DNA of 64,000 bases from Symsagittifera roscoffensis (GCF_963678635.1 NC_087070.1:21623461-21687460), one strand, 5' to 3'. Shown: positions 42,274 to 54,215, numbered from the stretch's first letter. The notes: a model not told the origin generated them from the sequence alone. Translations and numbers: made by a program.

Positions 42274-42619
42274 CTATACAAAACAGCAAAACATACGGTC
42301 AACTCACAGAAATACTGGAAGACTTACTCAAAAGCTGATTGCAAAAATTTTAAACATTAACAAAATTTTAGTTTCTACAGAGAAGAAAAAACTAACTAGT
42401 GCATCCAAAATGCAATGATTCGAAACGAAAATGATTTCATTTTTTTTTACAAAAGTTAGTCGTGTTTGAACAAAAATCATTCATTTTTTTTCTGGAGCAA
42501 AAACCAAAAACCTAAAGTTTCTGCGTTTCTGTGCTATTTCGACGTTTCTTCTAATTCCGACGTTCTGAAGTTTTCGACGTTTCTGCTATTTATTTAGCTT
42601 TTGAATTTTTTTAATATTT
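42274..42619. other. Non-coding sequence between caspase exon and foldback repeat
   Basis: AT-rich, no frames of note. Confidence 0.5.
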
Positions 42620-43140
42620 TTTTTTCGCTAAATTATCAGAAATAGTTCATCATCAAACATTTTGAGAGCAAATGGCCCATAAGCCTACTCATTATGTGCT
42701 ATTGTGCAGAGCTAAGCGGATCTTTAATTCTTTTTTTTTTAAATTTCGGAAAATTGCAAGTGATAAATCACAAAAACGGCTTCACAATCTTGCTCAACAA
42801 TTTTACTTTCAAAATGTCAAAAAAAAACTATGTTAGTGTTTCATCTATTGAACGACAAGAAGAAAGACATTTTTTTGAGTCTTTTGACTCTTTTTTCTTG
42901 TCGCCCAAAAGATAAAGCCCTAACACATTTTTTTTTATTTTTGATCTGTTGATCAAGGTTGTGAAGGCGTTTTTGTGGTTTATCACGTGCAATTTTCAGA
43001 AATGTTCAAAAAGAAGATTTAAAGATCCGCTTAACTCTGCTCAATAGCACATGATGAGTAGGATTATGGGCCATTTGCTCTCACTATATGTGACGATGAA
43101 CTATTTTTGATAATTTTGCAAAAAAAGTTACACAAAAAAG
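42620..43140. mobile_element. Foldback element with ~100-bp inverted repeats
   Basis: 42635-42735 (AATAGTTCATCATCAAAC ... GAGCAAATGGCCCATAAGCC ... GCGGATCTTTAA) is repeated in inverse orientation at about 43010-43120. The ~290-bp middle is AT-rich; a plus-strand frame in it (42694-42915) is likely chance. Ends are approximate and no target duplication was recognised. Probably a MITE. Confidence 0.7.
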
Positions 43141-43750
43141 CTATATTAGCTTTAAGCTAAAAGTGGCCTCCAATTTTTTTGCAAAGTAGGTTGAATGAAT
43201 GGTTATTTTTTAACACATTCCGAGAAAAACTATTCTTTTTTACAAAACAATTAACTTGAAAAAATTTAATTATTGAAAAATTATACTTAGAAAATTGAAT
43301 AAAACAGACTAAGCATACCGTCATCCCATGTTAAGATGTCATTGAAGGGTTGGCAATTGTTTTAAATCTTACTTATCTAATTAACCTGGGTTGGACAGAA
43401 GTAACTAAAAACTGTCTAAAAACAGTTTATGTTTATGTTGATACTATTGGCATTATGATATTGCTGCTAAGGTCTGCAAAAATTCTGAAAAGTGAAAATT
43501 CAAAAGAATGTGTTTTATTTCTCTAGAAACACTATAATGGTGTCGTGAAAGACTTTTGCATTCTTTATCGAGAGGATATTAATCCGGCAAAAATTAGTTA
43601 AGCTCCTGTTGAACCGAAAGCAAACATTTGTCATAAAATCTTTTAAAAGTGCTGACTAGTAACTTTTAGCCCCCTCCCCCATCTCTTAAACATTGTCCAA
43701 AACACAGATAAAAATAAAGATGCGAAAGAAGCGAAGCAATATTACTGAGT
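43141..43750. other. Non-coding caspase intron or 5' region
   Basis: AT-rich. Contains at 43468-43505 a 37-bp match to 10020-10057 in the other caspase intron. Nothing else found. Confidence 0.5.
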
Positions 43751-43952
43751 TCTTAAAACATATTCCGATACATAATAGGCTGAAAACCACATAATTTCCA
43801 AAAACACGAAAGATTTTTAAAACCTTTCATTTGCAATGAAAAAAATTTAAGAAAAAACATCCGCAATGTGGCAAAAAAGTTGAAAAAAGCAATTGGACAG
43901 AAAATGACCGGCAATTTATTAAAAAGAAAAACTTCATTTATAAAAATGCTGT

Positions 43953-44025
43953 GTTGCTGGCCATATTCGAACGTAGCATCTTTGACCGACCAGGTGTAGT
44001 CGTTACCTCTAGAACAATTTTTTCG
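43953..44025 (-). other. tRNA-like SINE segment, diverged
   Basis: The minus strand reads TTGTTCTAGAGGTAACGACTACACCTGGTCGGTCAAAGATGC and then TACGTTCGAATATGGCCAGC. This has the spacing of a tRNA A box and B box and aligns with the better copy at 47393-47462. Acceptor stem pairing is not intact. Confidence 0.35.
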
Positions 44026-44251
44026 ACTAAGTTGAGAGTTTGTGGTATGATTATTTACCAAGCTATCGAATGATCCATCTCAATTCGTTAACTTGGTTGT
44101 ATACCCGAAAAAAGTCTTGATTACAATTTGATAACGACGCTGTCCAATCGCAAGAGTAAACTTGAGAAAGCACTCGTAAGAGTTCCAGTGCGCTAATTTT
44201 CAATGCGTTATCTGAAAAATCGCAAAAATTAAAAGAAATGTTGAAAAATAC

Positions 44252-44266
44252 CTGTTTGTTGTCCAT
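44252..44266 (-). CDS. Candidate first coding exon of the caspase gene (five codons)
   Basis: Minus-strand ATGGACAACAAACAG followed at once by GTATTT, a fair donor. It ends in phase 0, so it could join the 41839-42273 exon in frame and give a total of 460 codons including the stop across four exons. The same arrangement (ATGATGGACAATGAACAG|GTATTT) recurs near 47673-47690. Such a small exon is speculative without transcript data. Confidence 0.25.
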
Positions 44267-44900
44267 AGCTACTTTGATTGTTTGACTTTTTAATCTCTCT
44301 AACGATAACACATGACAAGATTTTTCAATAACTCAATAATTTTATTCCGTTTTATTTTTGTGATGGTGCAACTGAAGTCTTTGACGCACTCAAAATTGGC
44401 AATTTGGTCGTCATCGAGAAACGTATATTAAATAACTTACTTAAAATAAGTCAATTACATTTTAGCAAATATACCTGTAAAACCAGATGAAAATCACATC
44501 TTATTATACCAAATCCTGGCGCGTTCAATTATAACCCTTCACTGGTCATGATATTATCAAACTTTTTAAACAATTTTTGATACTGGGCCAAAAAAGTAAT
44601 TCTGAGATCAACGCTTTTTATGAATAATTTAAAACTTCACTTTTTTGCAACTCTTGAACTAATTTTCTAAATAACCGAAGTAGGTCTTCGTTTTTTATCC
44701 TTTTTTCGTACCATATTTGACTTCAGCTAATATGCATGAAGTAACGATATTCATTTACTCTCAAAAATTGAAAAAAAAAAATTCAAATCCCACTTATATA
44801 CTCAGAGCTATTAGAAGCTGAAGTCTTGACTGGAAAATTTGCAAAGCATGAGCTGAAATAAAGAAACCCGAGCAAGCCCTCAAACTCTAGAAAACTCAGT

Positions 44901-45329
44901 CAAAAAATCAATTTAATTTGGTCTTGGTCTAATGATTGATTATATTACGTGCAATTCGATTCAACTCCGACATTTATGAGACCAAATTGGAAACATAATA
45001 TAGAAAAGAAAAATATTGATATAATTGTAAAAGAAAGAAAAAACTGAATTAATTTAATCACCTCAATAATTAACACTAAAATAATTCTCATGGATAAAAA
45101 TTTATTTAAATGAGATATAAATTACTAACGCATACTAATAATACTAAACTACGAGAACCATTAATTATATTGATTACTCTAGACAAACATCATAGAAAAC
45201 ATTTTTCTTGCTAAAATTGGAAAGTTGGTACCGAATAAAAACATCTAAACGCTTTAGATTAATAATCATTGAGTTAGCATAGGGGTACTGGTTAAAAAAA
45301 TTTTTATTAATCAAATAAATAGACGCGTT
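44901..45329. other. Non-coding sequence between R copies
   Basis: AT-rich, contains the words ATTTAATCACCTCAAT and ATAATCATTGAGTTAGCATAGGGGTA, which also recur after copy 3 (48850-49110). These therefore belong to the larger repeat block. Confidence 0.5.
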
Positions 45330-46150
45330 TTTTCATTAAAATATAAATTTATTACTGTTTACTTTCGTGATGGTACAGCATTAGTCTTTGACGCACTAAA
45401 AATTGGTAATCTGATCGTCATCGAAAAACGTGTAATATGTAACTTAATAAGAACAAATTAGTTGCGCTTTAGTGAATATAACAGAAAAGTTGATGATAAA
45501 CACAAATGCTAAAACCTGGCGCGTTCTAGCTGATTTTTAATTAAGAACACATCAATGGTCATAATATCATCTAACTTTTTTTTAAACAAATTTATGATAT
45601 TAGGCCCTACGAGTTTCAAACTGTTTTATGACTAATTTTCAACTTTATTTTTTGATATTCTTTAAATTTTTTTATCCCTAACTATATGGTTTCTTTTGAT
45701 TTTAACAAATTTGCATTGTTAACGATATGCATGCATTCGCAATTACTTTTAAATGTCTCAATCCTCCAATCTATACTCAGATCTAACAGAAATTGAACAG
45801 TCATGACTGGAAATTCGACCAAATATGAAACCTTGTATTTCTGTTGCTACCTCGAAAGCATGCCAACGATTGAATAAACATGACTCACAGCATTTCTCAA
45901 AATGTGGTTGTTTGGGTTTACGGCTATTAGAAGGAAACTATAAAGAAAAAGCCAGAAAACTAAACCCTCATTAAATAAGAAAATCAGTCGAGATCTCAAT
46001 TTAAATTAGCTTTGGTCTGATAATTTATTTGATCACGTTTAGTTCAATTCAACCCCGATATTCATCAGAACAGATTGGATACATAACAAAGCAAACAGAG
46101 CATCGAGAATTAAGAACAAAAAAAATAATTTAATCACCTCAATCAATAAC
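45330..46150. repeat. Repeat family R, copy 2
   Basis: Shares with copies 1 and 3 the core TTTATTACTGTTTACTTTCGTGATGGTAC and CTTTGACGCACTAAAAATTGG. The stretch GCTACCTCGAAAGCATGCCAACGATTGAAT is shared with copy 3 (45850 and 48585). It lacks the tRNA-like and start-exon part. Confidence 0.65.
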
Positions 46151-46249
46151 GCTTAAACAATTCTTCATAAGCAAGTGAGTTTACTTGTTCAGGCTTTTGA
46201 AGAAAGTTACGAAATACTTATGTTCGGTTGCTTGCTTAGTTCAGAATTG

Positions 46250-46600
46250 ATTTGGATCTAGGATTTTATCAAGGGAGGGGTGGAGGATTTCCTCTGCCTT
46301 CTCTTTTTTAGCAGTATCAAACAGAGTTTTCAAATTTCGCCAAAATACCGTAATGACCATATTCAGCCAAAAGTTTTATATAAAATTGTCCAACAGTATC
46401 CTTTTTTGTGCTTTTATTTAAACATTTTGACAAAAAAATCAAGTTGTTGACTACCTTTTTCAACTATGTTTTAGCACTGAAGGCGCCTTTAGAAAATTTT
46501 AAAATTGGTCAGCCAAAAATAGGATAGTACCCTTGGCGAAGGGCGTTGAATCGCTAAATGGGGGGCGTTTGAAACAACTCCCGCCACAAAACCACACCTG
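46250..46600. mobile_element. Diverged hAT-type MITE copy
   Basis: Contains GGATCTAGGATTTTATC at the left and in the middle AAGGCGCCTTTAGAAAATTTTAAAATTGGTC, matching the 4570-4996 element. Ends are eroded and no target duplication was found. Confidence 0.5.
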
Positions 46601-47126
46601 CTTCAGGCCAACTTCGGCGATCAAAGCAATAGACTCCAACTAACAATTTCAATACCCCAATACCCTTCATCTCTTGGTAAAACTCATGGAAAAATTAAAA
46701 AATGGCAATTTATGATTGAATTACGAAGCGGAGAAACAGGAAGAAGTTCAAGTATTATAGATTCATTTAAAATCACCAAAATACCCATTGCAAATGGACG
46801 GGAAGTAAGAACATTCTGTGCTTGTCTGATACAAGTATGGATTTTTCATTTCTTTCTTTTAGATATAGTGAGTGTAATAACACACATATCGCATATTTAT
46901 CAGTCTAGTTTTGCATAACTGGATGTGACCTTAAGAAAAATTATCATTAAGTTCCGCAGTGGTTCGCAGTTTTATCTTTCGTTTTCATGTTAAAAATTGT
47001 TTCAAACTTTGACAGGTTGGATAGATTAAGCAACACAAACGCCTCAGGGTGTTTCACAATTACTTTCAATTAGTATTAGATTGAAAACAAGTAAGTATTT
47101 TTAACAATAAAAGCTTAATTAAAAAA
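46601..47126. other. Non-coding sequence
   Basis: Only short frames (46712-46918) without family resemblance. Nothing else recognised. Confidence 0.45.
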
Positions 47127-48900
47127 GAATTCTCAGCGTTCATTAACTTTTAATCAATAGTCTAAAATAATTGGCGACTGTTACATTTACGTGACAGTAC
47201 AAAGGAACATACAGATTTCGTAGTATAGTTTTAGACAGTTGATCGAAGTTGTGTGGGGATAACGTCTTCAGTAGATTGAAAAAGTATGGCTTCAGTGATT
47301 CGTCTCTGGAGAAGGAGCCGTGGTCGAATAAATCAGACAAACAAATAACGGTCAATTTTTTAGAACGGTGTACTTACAGTTTAAAAAAACTGGTCCTGGC
47401 TAGATTCGAAACTAGCAGCTTTGTCGGACCAGGCGTATTTCTTACCACTAGACCAATTGTTTCCGCTGTTAAGAAGTTTTATCTTAATATGGTTACCAAG
47501 CTATCTAAAGATACATCCGATGTTGTTAGCGAAGTTTTAATACCCGAAAAAAGTATTCATCGCAATTTGATAACGCTTGCAAGTCGCAAGCGTAATCATG
47601 ACAAAGCCTCCGTTAGCACTCCAATGCGCTAATATTCAAAGTTTTATCTCAAGGATACAAATTTTAAAAATGTTGAAATACCTGTTCATTGTCCATCATG
47701 ATTTTGATTGTTTGGGTTCTAGAATTCTAACAATAACACTTGACGCGATTTTTCAATAATTCATAGGTTTATTACTGTTTTACTTTCGTGATGGTGCAAC
47801 TTAGGTCGTTGACGCACTAAAAATATGGCAATATGGCCGTCATCGAAAAACGTGTAATAAATAACTTAATAAAATTAAATTAGCTGCGTTTTAGCGAGTA
47901 TAACTGAAACGATTTAAGAAAATTACATACTAAAAACTGACGCGTTTTAAGAACGCTTTTAAGCTGCTTTTCATAAAAATATAAGCTGCTTCGATGGTCA
48001 TAATATGATTTAACTTTTATAACAATTATTGATATTGTACCTTAAAAGGTTAGCTCTTTGAGTTTCACGCTGTTTTATTACCATTTTTAAATTTATCTTT
48101 ATCTTGATAGTTTTTTATCTTGATAGTTTTCTAAATAACCAAATCTTGATAGTTTTCTAAATAACCAAAATCAGTCTTAGTTTTTCGACTCCTTTTTACA
48201 TGGTTTCTTCTGACTTCAACCACATTGCATTACAAAAGAAAATGCATGCATTCTCATTATTTTAAAAAAGTTTTCTCGGCTCTTATCCAGTCCCCCCCCC
48301 TCTTTGATTTTCTTTGAAATTCGATAAAAGAAAGTTTATTTAAAACAACTTTATTCGTTATAAACTGACTTAGGTGTCAGCGTGAACAAATTATTCGAAT
48401 ACTTTCTACATGCAAAATGCCGTGTGAACAATTTTTGAGCAGCTAAATTTTGTAATTTTACGAGGGGGTGGTAAAACTGGAAAAGAGCCGTTTTCTCAAA
48501 CCACCACTTATATACTCACATCTGAAAAATGAAGAGTCATGACTGAAAAATCAGCCAAGTAAGAAACCTTGTATTTCTGTTGCTACCTCGAAAGCATGCC
48601 AACGATTGAATGACTTGAGTCACGGCATTTCTCAAAAGCTAAATTGAGAAAGCTAAAATGAGAAAGCCGCACGATTAAGCCCTCATTACTTAGGAAAATC
48701 AGTCAAGATCTCGATTTAACTTGGCCGTGGTCTGCTAATTGATTAGATCACAGGTGGTTTGATTCAACCCCGACTTTCATGAGACTAGATTTGATACATA
48801 ACAAAGAAACAAATTGACGCCATTAATGAAGAAAATAAAAAAAACGGAACTAATTTAATCACCTCAATCATTAATACTCAGAAAAGTCATCAGGGGTTAA
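47127..48900. repeat. Repeat family R, copy 3, with extra 5' block
   Basis: Contains the R core (47765-48000) and the tail (48480-48900). The block 47127-47340 (GAATTC.CAGCGTTCATTAAC ... GTATGGCTTCAGTGATTCGTCTCTG) is repeated at 50881-51080. Internal frames (47249-47632) are broken compared with the other copies and not called. Confidence 0.65.
47393..47470 (-). other. tRNA-like SINE segment
   Basis: The minus strand reads TTGGTCTAGTGGTAAG (like a tRNA A box region) and GCTAGTTTCGAATCTAGC (a T-arm-like hairpin with the B box), then CAGGACCAG and a run of seven T, a Pol III terminator-like signal. The 5' acceptor half does not pair with CAGGACC and the anticodon arm is not credible, so it is a tRNA-derived SINE or pseudogene rather than a tRNA. 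Confidence 0.45.
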
Positions 48901-49219
48901 AACACTTTTTAAAAAGATATAAATTACTAAGGCATACTGACTTTATTAAATTACTAGAACCATTAATTACATTGATTGCTTTAGACAAATATCATAGAAA
49001 ACATTTTTTATTGCTAAAAATAGAGTTGGCGAGTTGGCACCTAAAAATACTGCTTCGTACCGAATAAAAATAACTAAACACTTTAAACTAATAATCATTG
49101 AGTTAGCATGGGGGTAGAGGTTTATAGATTTGGTGAAATGAAATGAAAGTAGTTCGAATTTTAAGAGACAATGCAAATAGGTTATATGTACAGTTGCATA
49201 CATATATCAGTGATACAAT

Positions 49220-49475
49220 CAGGGGCGGATCTAGGATTTGATCGAGGGGGCGGATTTTAAGGTCGACCAAACTGATTTTCCGAGCTCTCAGATATCACTT
49301 TTGACCCTTCCCCCTCAAAATTAGTATATGTTGGCGCTGAAAGCGCCTTCAGAAAAAATTTAGTGTCCACCAGCTAAACAATGAAAATATCAAAATAGTA
49401 CAAATGGTCCGCTGAGCCGGCAGGGGATCGAATCCTTGAAAGGGGGTGGCGTCCACCCCCGGAAATCCGCTGGTG
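49220..49475. mobile_element. Diverged short hAT-type MITE copy
   Basis: Starts CAGGGGCGGATCTAGG and ends near GGAAATCCGCTGGTG. It carries the family words CTGATTTTCCGAGCTCTC, GCGCTGAAAGCGCCTTCAG and GGCAGGGGATCGAATCC. The 8-bp flanks do not match convincingly. Confidence 0.6.
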
Positions 49476-50880
49476 AATAGAATTATTCAAAGTAGCTTCT
49501 GCTTAGTATAATAAGATTAGACAGAAGGCGGAAAAGCTGGAACATTTAGGGATATAATTTATTTCCATTTTTAACGCAGAGGCGAAGTGGAGCTTCGCAT
49601 CACTTGCAATACAACAAAAACAAAAAAGAACACAAAAAACCGAAAACTAATCGAAGTTTTTTTAAAAAAAGGGCATACAAACTTTCATGTCTCGATAGAA
49701 GTTCATAACAGGCAAACATGCCAGACACTTGAGTTTTAAATTAGCAAAAACAGAACAAAGTTTACGAAAAGAAACAAAATGACAATCTTTGAGCAGACAA
49801 GTTGAGCCGGAAAAAAAACATTTATTTTTAAAAAATGTATATTATAAAGCCCCACCTTAAACAACAATGGAAAACACTTGCAATTGCAACTATATTGAGA
49901 GTTGTTTTCAGCACAAGAAAAATCTGTGATGTGACAATTAAGCCAACAACCTTTGAGCTCAAAACAGTTGAACCGATTGTTTTTTAAAATCTTTTTACGT
50001 CCCCCTTAAAACTAAAATGAACCGCACTTGCACTTGCAACTACAATGAAAGATGATTGCAACAAAAAAAATCACTGATATGTGTCAACTAAGCTGACGAT
50101 TTTTGAGCAGACACCAACTGAACCGATAATTTTGTTTTTTCAAAAAAATCTTTCAAGTCCCCCCTTGAAATTAGAATGAACAACACTTGCACTTACAAAG
50201 AAAATTGTCTACAGCACAAGAAAACTCCGTTGTGTTCAATTTGAATTTTCAAGAAATTGAACATGTCATTCAGCAGCATAGTATGCAAGTGATTCACTGA
50301 TTTTGTTAAACTAGTTGTTAACTAGAAAAAAATCTATATTCCAGTTTGATAACGCTTGCTAATCGCAAGCGTAAAAAATTATATTGATAACTGTTGTTTC
50401 CAAAACGAATCAAATTTTAGTGAATCACAACAGATCAATTATTAAAAACTGACAAAACGCAAGAATAACGCGATATGCGTAGAAAATCGAGTTATTCAAA
50501 AGTAATTCAGTTTTTTGTTCCGAATTTTGCAGAGAGTAATGAAATATGTTTCAACGATCATTTTTAGTCTACTTCTGCATAACTAAAACTTTGAAAGTGA
50601 TCAGAAGAAAAACTTTCAGTAAAGTACGCAATGGGTCGGAATTTTAGATTCATATTTGTCCCAATTTAGACATTTTAAGCATTAGAAACACTATAGAATC
50701 TAAATGTTTTCACAGTTATTTTCAAACAGTTAACAGTATATTAGACGACAGGGTTAATGAAATCAGGGAAACCGAAAAAAAACGAATGAAGTTACAATTA
50801 ACTTAACGCCAAACATAAATGTGAGCTTGACAATATGCGCTTTAAATATTTTTCCTTAAAAGAGCCCGACCTAAATAAAT
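49476..50880. other. Repeat-derived non-coding sequence
   Basis: Three loosely similar ~150-bp stretches (49790, 49930, 50080) share TTGAGC, AACCGATAAT/TGTTTTT and CTTGCACTTGCAACTA-type words, indicating old tandem duplication. GATAACGCTTGCTAATCGCAAGCGT (50348) is a hairpin shared with 47570. No gene found. Confidence 0.5.
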
Positions 50881-51090
50881 AGGAATTCCCAGCGTTCATT
50901 AACACTTGATGAATGGTCGAAAATAATACGCGACTTACAAATACTTGGTAGTACAAATGAAAATTACAAATTTCTCAGTATAGTTTTGGACAGCTGGTCG
51001 AAGTTGTATGGGGCTAATGTCCTCAGTAGGTTGACAAAGTATGGCTTCAGTGATTCGTCTCTGAAGAAGGAGCTCTGGTCGAACATTCTC
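50881..51090. repeat. Partial copy of the 47127-47340 block
   Basis: AGGAATTCCCAGCGTTCATTAAC through GTATGGCTTCAGTGATTCGTCTCTGAAGAAGGAG matches 47127-47340 with scattered changes. Confidence 0.75.
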
Positions 51091-52280
51091 GCTGTTGTCT
51101 CACTGTTACACAGACAGTCCACCCATAAGTGCAGTTTGTGAGCCCTAAACGAAAGGTAAAAATCAACAAGGATAGCCGGTTACTTGGCTAGTAGCACAGA
51201 ATGTTCCGATCATAATGTTGAAAAAAAAAAAAAAAATTCAAATCAGTGTCATTTTTTTTGCGTAGCGTGATAAACAGATTTGAACGAAAAAAAAAACAAA
51301 TAGAACTTAAACTCTGACAGTCACAGTAAAACAGGCCAATTGGAAAACAGTTTTTGTTGAAAATTGACTAGAAAAGCGAAAAAAATCCTTAAAAACTCAA
51401 TTTTTCAATTTTTTTGAATTTTGTAAGTTTTTGATTCCCTACAAAAATCTTGAATTACATAGAAATTAACCTAATTAGAGAAAGCTGGGCCAAATAAGTA
51501 AATTTTTTATTCCTCTAGAAATCTTTAGATAAAAAAACACTTTCGGAAGTAAAAATTATTCAAGTCTTTTCGAGCTATGTGAAGTTCCGTAACTGGAGAG
51601 CGCAATTATCGTTGCTTTTAGCAGACAAATTTGAATTGAACTTAAGACTACATCAAAATCAAACTAGAACATGAAAAAGTTTAGTATTTTTTCAGTCAAA
51701 GGAAATTAAAAAAATCATGCTGTTTTCACTTCGTTCATTGATGCTGAAAAAACGAAAGTATTTTCAATGTTTCTCTATACGCGATGATAGACTTGATCAA
51801 TTCGGCTAAATGTGCGATAAATTTTGCCGAATTGATCAAATCTATCAACGCTTTTAGAGGAACATTGTAACTATTAACTTTCACAAACTGTAAGTCTTGG
51901 TTATTTATGGTCAGACATCATGTAAAAAAAAATGACCAGCCGCTTAAATTAGCTTTATTTTATCACTTGTTTTTAACATGAAAATCTGAAAAAACTGACG
52001 ATAATGCGTTTGCAATTGCAATTCAAGTCATTCAAAAAATTACGCTTACAAAAGCATAGAAAATGCATAAGCAAACGAAAAAATTACTTTGCCAGCCAGG
52101 TTAAAACTAACACACAAGTAATTTCATACACAAGTCAAAACTCGCGCGGCGCATTTTGATCAACTATCAACGAATAAGTCCGCAAAAAAGACTATCAAGC
52201 TTATACTAGTCCGGCTTTCTACAAACTAACAATTTGCATTCATTTCACAAATCAATATTATTATAATATTTTAAAACATT
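51091..52280. other. Non-coding, upstream of the SH2 gene
   Basis: 51180-51620 is a partial copy of the 1023-2247 repeat family. 51770-51860 has a near-palindrome (GACTTGATCAATTCGGC ... GCCGAATTGATCAAATC). The last ~100 bp before ATG 52281 likely hold the 5' untranslated region of the SH2 gene. No TATA box was called. Confidence 0.45.
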
Positions 52281-52443
52281 ATGGACTCCAACGGGGCTTT
52301 TCGTGGCCCAAAATTGAGTATCGCAGAACATGAACCTACAGAATATGCTGTCCACAACCAATCGAGTCTTGACGAAGGCGATAATTTGTATGGGCGACTT
52401 TTGTCAACTGACAGCGGCCGTGTATATCGATACAAACCATTCG
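52281..52443 (+). CDS. SH2 adaptor gene, exon 1
   Basis: Starts with ATG at 52281 (MDSNGAFRGPKLSIAEHEP) and ends at TTCG|GTACAA in phase 1, joining exon 2 to give an Asp codon. The segment holds several tyrosines in signalling-type contexts (T-E-Y-A-V, N-L-Y-G-R-L, R-V-Y-R-Y). Without splicing the frame stops after 66 codons at about 52481. The donor is not perfect (GTACAA), but the phase and motif continuity support it. Confidence 0.65.
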
Positions 52444-52700
52444 GTACAAATATAATAGATGGGTCCTATTTGAGAAAATAGAAAAAATTCCCCGTTCTTA
52501 AAAGTAACGAATAGTTTGCTAAACCGCTTTTTGCTAACTGTCATTTTCAAGATTCGGAAGTATTTTTTCATACGGTGAGCGAACTTAACTTCCGTTCAAT
52601 TCAAATCTTTGAACTTTTGCCATCCGCCCACTAATCCCTCAAAACGCCTCGATTTCTCGTTTTTTTTTCGAATGAGCCATCTATCTTAATTGTACCTAAG

Positions 52701-53630
52701 ACATCACAGATGATGACCCTTATGAAGATATCAACGTAGCAGGCGGAAAGAATATTGCACAGGAACCCGGAATATACGATTCAATTGGACTGGAACGAAG
52801 TCAAGTGCTTGCTCTTAGAATTCCAAAAGCAGCCGACACGAGAGCCAACCAAGCCGAAAGTTCTATGAGCCGACAAAATTTACCTGAGCATCAAAAGCCA
52901 TCAAATTTGCCAATACAACCAGCACAAAAAAGGTACCAGGCATCTATTGGTAATCCCGCGGTACAAAGTCAACAAGTTCGACCTCATTTTTCCCAAAACC
53001 TGGCAGGCAACGCTCCCGCTAATAATTCGGTTGGTGTTAGATTTACTGCCCAAACGTACAATGCCCCTCCATCGCAAACAAACAACATGAACAACGGAAC
53101 TAATTCAAATCAAGGGACCATTAATGCTACGGCGCAATTAAATTATGATTTAATGTCCCATAATAATCCAGTCGTGGATAATACAGTTTTAAGCGTGAAC
53201 AAACTTGCGACGACTCATAACAACCAGACCGAACGCATGCTCCAATATTTCGACCCATTAAAAGATGGCGAACTGTCACCCCAGACAAATTACACGTCTT
53301 GGAATCATAACTTAGAGTACCTAAACATGGGTGAAAATAATAAAAGCGACTTCGGAGATAGCTTTGCTCATTTTGAAAACGCCAAATTTGAGCAGGAAAC
53401 CGATAGTTCTCAAGGTCAAAAATTTATCCAAAAGGTTTCGAGCTCTATTGGCGGAGGGTCGGCAACGGTAGGTCCAAGTGCATCGACAAGTCCTGTTGAA
53501 AATCTCCCTTCTAACGTCAGACGTCAAACCATCGGCCATCAACCGATCAACTTGCATGAACAGTCAAAGATTCTCCAAAACCAGAATGCACAATCAGTCC
53601 TAAATCAACATCAACAACAACACCAAAATC

Positions 53631-53691
<61 letters not shown>

Positions 53692-53720
53692 GCAACAACA
53701 TCAACAACAACACCAAAATC

Positions 53721-53775
<55 letters not shown>

Positions 53776-54215
53776 GCAACAACAACAACAACAACAACAA
53801 CAGTTTCAACATCAGAGCGAAAAATTAAGAGTTCAACTGCCTCCGAGAAACGGAGGGGGCAGTTTTGAGAGTAGCGACGATGAAAATGTCCCTGGAGGTC
53901 AAATTGGTCCAACCGTTTTTACAAACCGATCACAAAACGGGCAAAACTCACTTGAACAACCATTTAATCAGTTGAATTTGGGACACAATTTCACAGGTGC
54001 GGGGTTCATTCCGATGAGTCCGGTGCACAATGGAACGCCCACATCAACGGCTGCCAACAGTATTAACGTCTGCGCAAACCTTTATAACGTTGTTGAAGAT
54101 CCACCAACATTTGACAATTCGCGTTTCGAGCCGCCTCAGAAAACGGCCATGGCCCAAAATGCACAGCAAACTAGAAACCCATCAGCCCCAAACCCAAACA
54201 ACAATCCACTGCCAG
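52701..54215 (+). CDS. SH2 adaptor gene, exon 2 (disordered, polyglutamine)
   Basis: The acceptor TACCTAAG at 52700 and donor CCAG|GTATTT at 54215 bound a 1515-bp exon, phase 1 to phase 1. It begins D-I-T-D-D-D-P-Y-E-D-I and has I-Y-D-S-I, both possible phosphotyrosine docking sites for SH2 proteins. The rest is Asn/Gln/Ser/Pro-rich and disordered. A polyglutamine tract of about 65 residues with a few His and Asn lies at 53608-53803. The frame stays open past the donor for 33 more codons, so an unspliced form would end at 54316. Confidence 0.8.
53608..53803 (+). repeat. CAA trinucleotide repeat encoding polyglutamine
   Basis: Nearly pure CAA with rare CAG, CAT, CAC and AAT codons, split by a duplicated interruption CATCAACAACAACACCAAAAT (53608 and 53699). 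It lies within exon 2 of the SH2 gene. The pure CAA runs are likely length-polymorphic. Antisense Val/Leu frames over it are artefacts. Confidence 0.95.

Larger units (their letters stand above)
43751..44900. repeat. Repeat family R, copy 1 (~1.1 kb)
   Basis: Blocks shared with 45330-46150 and 47140-48900 include GTGATGGTGCAACT, TCTTTGACGCACT, GGTCGTCATCGA.AAACGT and the tail with ATACTCAGA.CT. This copy also contains a tRNA-like segment and a candidate start exon of the caspase gene. The copies are direct and diverged. Confidence 0.7.

Noticed and set aside
43753-44311. Two minus-strand frames (102 and 82 codons) as caspase prodomain exons
   Set aside because: They overlap repeat family R and the tRNA-like segment, and are not conserved in the other R copies; only the five-codon start was kept as a weak candidate.
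47393-47470. A functional tRNA gene on the minus strand
   Set aside because: A-box and B-box words are good, but the acceptor halves do not pair and no proper anticodon stem can be drawn.
53321-53912. Antisense poly-Val and poly-Leu frames over the CAA repeat
   Set aside because: Reverse complement of a polyglutamine-coding repeat; composition explains the open frame.
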